A stretch of 7,901 nucleotides of DNA from the NCBI GenBank assembly GCA_043822385.1, contig JBDRBT010000003.1:1-7901 (forward strand), given 5' to 3'. This stretch comes from JABWCK01 sp043822385 (GTDB lineage: Archaea > Micrarchaeota > Micrarchaeia > Norongarragalinales > Norongarragalinaceae). Below the pieces are notes generated by a model. The model was not told the DNA's origin. It searched no databases and worked only from the letters and a program-made list of their open reading frames with translations. Of the stretch, positions 5,691-7,901 are shown piece by piece (within the stretch, counting starts at the first letter, position 1; each line of letters starts with the position of its first letter). The position numbers and the translations under genes are program-made.

Positions 5691-6235
5691 GGTGGACAAT
5701 CCTCACACGAAACAATTATTTTCTTTTCTATAACATTCAATGGATCTGAATCATCAAACAAAACAGGCGTGAAAACCAGCGTCCTAAAGCCCTTACTAGC
5801 TTTATCCCTAGCGAAATCTTCTCCAGGCACATTAAATTCATCGCACTTCAAATCTAGTTCTACAGGCGCAAAAACACAAGTACTATTTTTAACCGTTCGC
5901 TTGAACTGGTCTTGAGAAACTAGTACTTTATTCCCTTCTTCTAACGTCAAACCATTCAAACGCCCTACTTCAATGAACGTATTCAAGTACTCGTAACCAG
6001 AATCAAAACCAGGTGTTTTTTGAATCAAGCAAGGAACGCTTAATTCAATTGACTGGTCGAAAGCGCAAGCATCATTAGCAATCACTGCTACTTGCCCTGC
6101 AATAAAACGCTTTTGAGACGAAATAGCATCCAAACTAGTGTTAGCTAGAGACAAGTAACTATTAAGCCAAATCAAGACTAGGAAAAACATTGCGAAACCA
6201 AAGAATAATTCTATCGACAATTGACCCTTCTTCAC
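5687..6235 (-). CDS. Prepilin with class III-type signal peptide (Glu at +5)
   Basis: This is the first gene of the pilin-like operon, encoding 182 residues from GTG 6235. The N-terminus M-K-K-G-Q-L-S-I-E-L-F-F-G-F carries the Q-x-S-x-E motif of archaeal class III signal peptides. Those are cut by a prepilin peptidase (EppA/PibD type) after the Gly, giving a mature N-terminus of Gln with Glu at +5. The hydrophobic assembly helix extends to about residue 30. A helical region with A-V-I-A-N-D-A-C follows, then a beta-rich domain with six cysteines in all (C57, C69, C120, C131, C177, C180). By family knowledge it is a filament subunit anchored in the membrane before assembly. No ribosome-binding site is visible; a TATA-like box 25 bp upstream implies a leaderless transcript that starts at or near the GTG. 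The three following genes overlap it in sequence, forming one coupled unit. Confidence 0.87.
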   Translation of the reverse strand: MKKGQLSIELFFGFAMFFLVLIWLNSYLSLANTSLDAISSQKRFIAGQVAVIANDACAFDQSIELSVPCLIQKTPGFDSGYEYLNTFIEVGRLNGLTLEEGNKVLVSQDQFKRTVKNSTCVFAPVELDLKCDEFNVPGEDFARDKASKGFRTLVFTPVLFDDSDPLNVIEKKIIVSCEDCPP

Positions 6236-6244
6236 GCAATTATT

Positions 6245-6257
6245 ACGCTTAAAGCGT
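6245..6257. promoter_or_regulatory. 13-bp perfect palindrome, candidate operator
   Basis: ACGCTT-A-AAGCGT is a perfect inverted repeat with six-base arms and a one-base centre. It touches the TATA-like box of the pilin-like operon and lies between it and the GTG start at 6235. A dimeric regulator bound there would block initiation. It fits an archaeal repressor operator, but no regulator gene is visible in the window. Confidence 0.4.
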
Positions 6258-6264
6258 TTAAAAC
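6256..6264 (-). promoter_or_regulatory. TATA box of the pilin-like operon
   Basis: On the - strand the sequence GTTTTAAAC lies at 6264-6256, directly after the stop of the TctA-like gene (6267-6265). Its centre is about 25 bp upstream of GTG 6235, the usual archaeal TATA-to-start distance. This supports a leaderless transcript and an independent promoter for the four pilin-like genes. Confidence 0.5.
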
Positions 6265-7296
6265 CTATATTCCAGAAAAAAACAAGAGGCTCGGCACGAT
6301 TAACGCTCCAGTTAAAGCACTAGCAGGAGTTTTCGAAAACAAAGAACAACAACCCCAAGAAAAACTAACACTCAAAACCAGCAAACCAAGGAAAGAATCA
6401 AAATAAAAAACCAGAAACACTAAAAGCAAACCAATAAAAAAATTCATTGACTTGAAATCTATTTTTTTTAATACGGGAGAAAGCAACGAGAAAAACAAGA
6501 AACTAAAACCAAAAGCACAAATTACTGCGGAAAGCATTACTTCAACTGGAAGCTTGGATTCATGGATTATTACTGCAGGCAAAGAACGCGTTGCATTCAG
6601 AGAGTAAACTGAAACCAAGTCAAAAAACGTTTTGCTTACCATTACAGCCCAAACTGAAGAAAAAAAGTGTTGCTCGAAAAACAAAATTACTATTGAAGCA
6701 ATAAAGAAGGGAGTCATTGCTGGAAACAAGCTCGAGAAGCTAGAAAGCAAGACTGAAAGAAAAACTGCTTTCTCTGAAAAAACGGGTTTTACTGCGCTTT
6801 CCTTCAAGAATAATGCGGGTAAAGCAAAAAAACCAGTGAACAAAACTAACAAAGAATTCTTTAAAGGCAAACTAAAAGAAACCAAACCCATTAAACCAGA
6901 ACCAGCGAATAACAAAGCAAACCACCAATTCCTTTGAGACAAAAAAAACGCAACTAACAAAAATAATGCAGGAAAATAAACTGGTTCAAGAACGCCTTTA
7001 AGTAATGGAGCGAAAATAAAGTGAAAAGGAGTTAAAGCAAGAGAGAAAACAAAAGCAAGGAAAACAGTTTTCAAACCCACGTTTAAGGCTTGATTTGAAT
7101 CTAGTTTTTCAGGCAAGGGGATTACTGGAATTAGTTTGGAAGCAGAAAAAACTTGAAAGAAAATAACTGAGAAAGACAAGGAAACTGAAAACAAGGCTAC
7201 TCCCTCGTAATCCCGCAATAATTCCAGTAACGCGTTGTAGTGAATTGGTAAAACGCCCATTACTCCCGCTAAAACACCGTAAAAAACGTCAATCAC
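6265..7296 (-). CDS. TctA-like (DUF112) multi-pass membrane protein, archaeal type
   Basis: This 343-residue, very hydrophobic protein has roughly eight to ten membrane segments. The N-terminal G-V-L-A-G-V-M-G-V-L-P-I-H-Y-N resembles the Gly/Pro/His loop (L-I-P-G-x-H-P-N) of archaeal TctA-family proteins. A central segment, S-K-T-F-F-D-L-V-S-V-Y-S-L-N-A-T-R-S, resembles their D-x-x-x-S-L-x-A-L-Y-x-x-x-x-A-R-S helix end. The C-terminus (G-A-L-I-V-P-S-L-L-F-F) matches the usual V-P-x-x-L-F-F ending. Classical TctA is the large permease subunit of tricarboxylate transporters and is longer; this version is short, lacks the canonical Pro-Gly in the first loop, and no TctB or TctC partner is visible. 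Transport and substrate are therefore unproven. The GTG start overlaps the stop of the OB-fold gene (GTGA, 7296-7293), so the two are coupled. Confidence 0.72.
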   Translation of the reverse strand: MIDVFYGVLAGVMGVLPIHYNALLELLRDYEGVALFSVSLSFSVIFFQVFSASKLIPVIPLPEKLDSNQALNVGLKTVFLAFVFSLALTPFHFIFAPLLKGVLEPVYFPALFLLVAFFLSQRNWWFALLFAGSGLMGLVSFSLPLKNSLLVLFTGFFALPALFLKESAVKPVFSEKAVFLSVLLSSFSSLFPAMTPFFIASIVILFFEQHFFSSVWAVMVSKTFFDLVSVYSLNATRSLPAVIIHESKLPVEVMLSAVICAFGFSFLFFSLLSPVLKKIDFKSMNFFIGLLLVFLVFYFDSFLGLLVLSVSFSWGCCSLFSKTPASALTGALIVPSLLFFSGI

Positions 7297-7643
7297 TCTA
7301 ACGCCTCTATCACGAGTTCTAACTCGCCTTCGTATTCTTGCACTCGCGCTTTCACTAAAACAAAATCACCGTTCTTTAACGAAACTGACTCAAACGTTCT
7401 TGCTACTCGCTGAAACATCACAGTTTTAATGCAGTCTTGCGAGTAACACAAATCAAAAAACACGTTGTTCTTAGTTTTTCTGAAACCAGAAACAAAACCC
7501 GATGCTTGAACTAAAAAACCATAATCTCGCTCAGTGATTTCACTAATATTTTTAATTAAAACTGGTTGTTCTTGACTGAAATAAAACAAAAATAGTGTTC
7601 CGGTTGCAGCAAAAAACAAGGCTGCCAACAAAAACTTATTCAC
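7293..7643 (-). CDS. Membrane-anchored OB-fold protein
   Basis: This 116-residue protein has an N-terminal hydrophobic segment at about residues 4-22 (signal anchor) followed by a small beta-barrel-like domain at about 40-115. The strand pattern (F-L-V-Q-A-S-G-F-V, then V-F-F-D-L-C, K-T-V-M-F, then L-K-N-G-D-F-V-L-V-K-A-R-V, E-G-E-L-E-L-V-I) is that of OB-folds related to tRNA-anticodon/nuclease-type domains and the secreted BOF family. C66 and C71 could pair in a strand hairpin. The domain is expected on the outside, so it may bind an oligonucleotide, a cation or another ligand; none can be named from sequence. The GTG start at 7643 directly follows the preceding TGA (7646-7644), and its own stop overlaps the TctA-like start, so the three genes are in one operon. 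Confidence 0.75.
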   Translation of the reverse strand: MNKFLLAALFFAATGTLFLFYFSQEQPVLIKNISEITERDYGFLVQASGFVSGFRKTKNNVFFDLCYSQDCIKTVMFQRVARTFESVSLKNGDFVLVKARVQEYEGELELVIEALE

Positions 7644-7901
7644 TCACGTCCACACGCAAACATTATTACAGTCGTTTTCACTTGGTAAAACAACATACTT
7701 ATAAGAAACGCCCTCAAGCAAGTAATCACATCGTCCTAGAAAAGGGTTATTCAATAAATCCAAAAAAGCATTGTATGCGCCAACACTCCTTCCTGAAACC
7801 AGCGTCTTAGCTAAAGCCTTGCTTACCTCCTTGTTTGCGCCAGTCAAATCAATTAAAGAAGGATTGTAAAAAAGAGGAATAATGCACGCTACGGGCTTAT
7901 C
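7644..7901 (-). CDS. C-terminal part of an unidentified, probably exported protein
   Basis: The frame is open to the right edge of the window, so only the last 85 codons and the stop are visible. The segment begins near D-K-P-V-A-C-I-I-P-L-F-Y-N-P-S and ends N-D-C-N-N-V-C-V-W-T. Possible internal starts (for example TTG at 7847) are not convincing because coding-like sequence continues upstream. It has four cysteines in the visible part, two close to the end, and no hydrophobic segment, so it looks like a soluble, disulfide-containing domain. I do not recognise the family. It is the most upstream visible gene of the operon that continues with the OB-fold and TctA-like genes. Confidence 0.65.
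   Translation of the reverse strand, partial: DKPVACIIPLFYNPSLIDLTGANKEVSKALAKTLVSGRSVGAYNAFLDLLNNPFLGRCDYLLEGVSYKYVVLPSENDCNNVCVWT

Noticed and set aside
5679..5915. 78-codon + strand frame over the pilin-like genes
   Set aside because: Shadow of the prepilin coding strand; Ser/Thr-rich and without a plausible start signal.
6632..6937. 101-codon + strand frame rich in Lys, Asn and Thr
   Set aside because: It is the complement of the membrane segments of the TctA-like gene; Lys/Glu-rich antisense of Phe/Leu-rich sequence is expected.
7595..7810. 71-codon + strand frame
   Set aside because: Overlaps the coupled ends of two - strand genes and has a basic, low-quality translation.
1..7901. 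Mobile element, CRISPR array, tRNA or rRNA
   Set aside because: No transposase or integrase motifs, regular direct repeats, terminal inverted repeats or clover-leaf-like sequence were seen on reading either strand.

Overview
The window looks like a stretch of archaeal chromosome, AT-rich and gene-dense. The strongest evidence is an intact ABCE1/Rli1 ribosome-recycling ATPase (1538-3289), a protein found only in archaea and eukaryotes. Supporting evidence is a prepilin with an archaeal class III-type signal peptide (5687-6235), an archaeal-style TctA-like membrane protein (6265-7296), GGTGATT-type Shine-Dalgarno sites and AT-rich TATA-like boxes. The small genes, overlapping ORFs and weakly conserved exported proteins suggest a DPANN-type lineage, but that is inference. 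I saw no mobile element, CRISPR array, tRNA or rRNA.

The left half is mostly on the + strand. It holds the C-terminal part of an exported thioredoxin-fold (DsbA/GILT-like) protein (2-787), a 45-residue membrane microprotein (841-978), a glutaredoxin-like protein on the - strand (982-1215), a 64-66-residue membrane protein (1304-1504), ABCE1, and a Nudix hydrolase of the ADP-ribose pyrophosphatase type (3296-3823). The Nudix ribosome-binding site overlaps the ABCE1 stop codon.

The right half is all on the - strand and reads from 7901 down to 3816. The first block is translationally coupled: the end of an unidentified gene (7644-7901), a membrane-anchored OB-fold protein (7293-7643) and the TctA-like multi-pass protein (6265-7296). 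A TATA-like box and a perfect 13-bp palindrome then precede the second block, four overlapping genes for type IV pilin-like proteins (6235 down to 4452). Each has a short positive leader, a processing-site-like Gly or Ala and a hydrophobic helix. A membrane-anchored exported protein of unknown function (3816-4385) follows.

The most notable system is the four-subunit pilin-like operon. One subunit has the classical Glu at +5, two have Asp at +6 and one has no acidic residue there, which resembles a core-plus-minor-subunit set for a surface filament or secretion pseudopilus. The exported proteins on this strand have even numbers of cysteines, while the cytosolic Nudix enzyme has none. This suggests disulfide-stabilised surface proteins, and the Dsb/GILT-like protein at the left end could plausibly serve them. 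No filament ATPase, platform protein or prepilin peptidase lies in the window, so the assembly machinery must be elsewhere if it exists.
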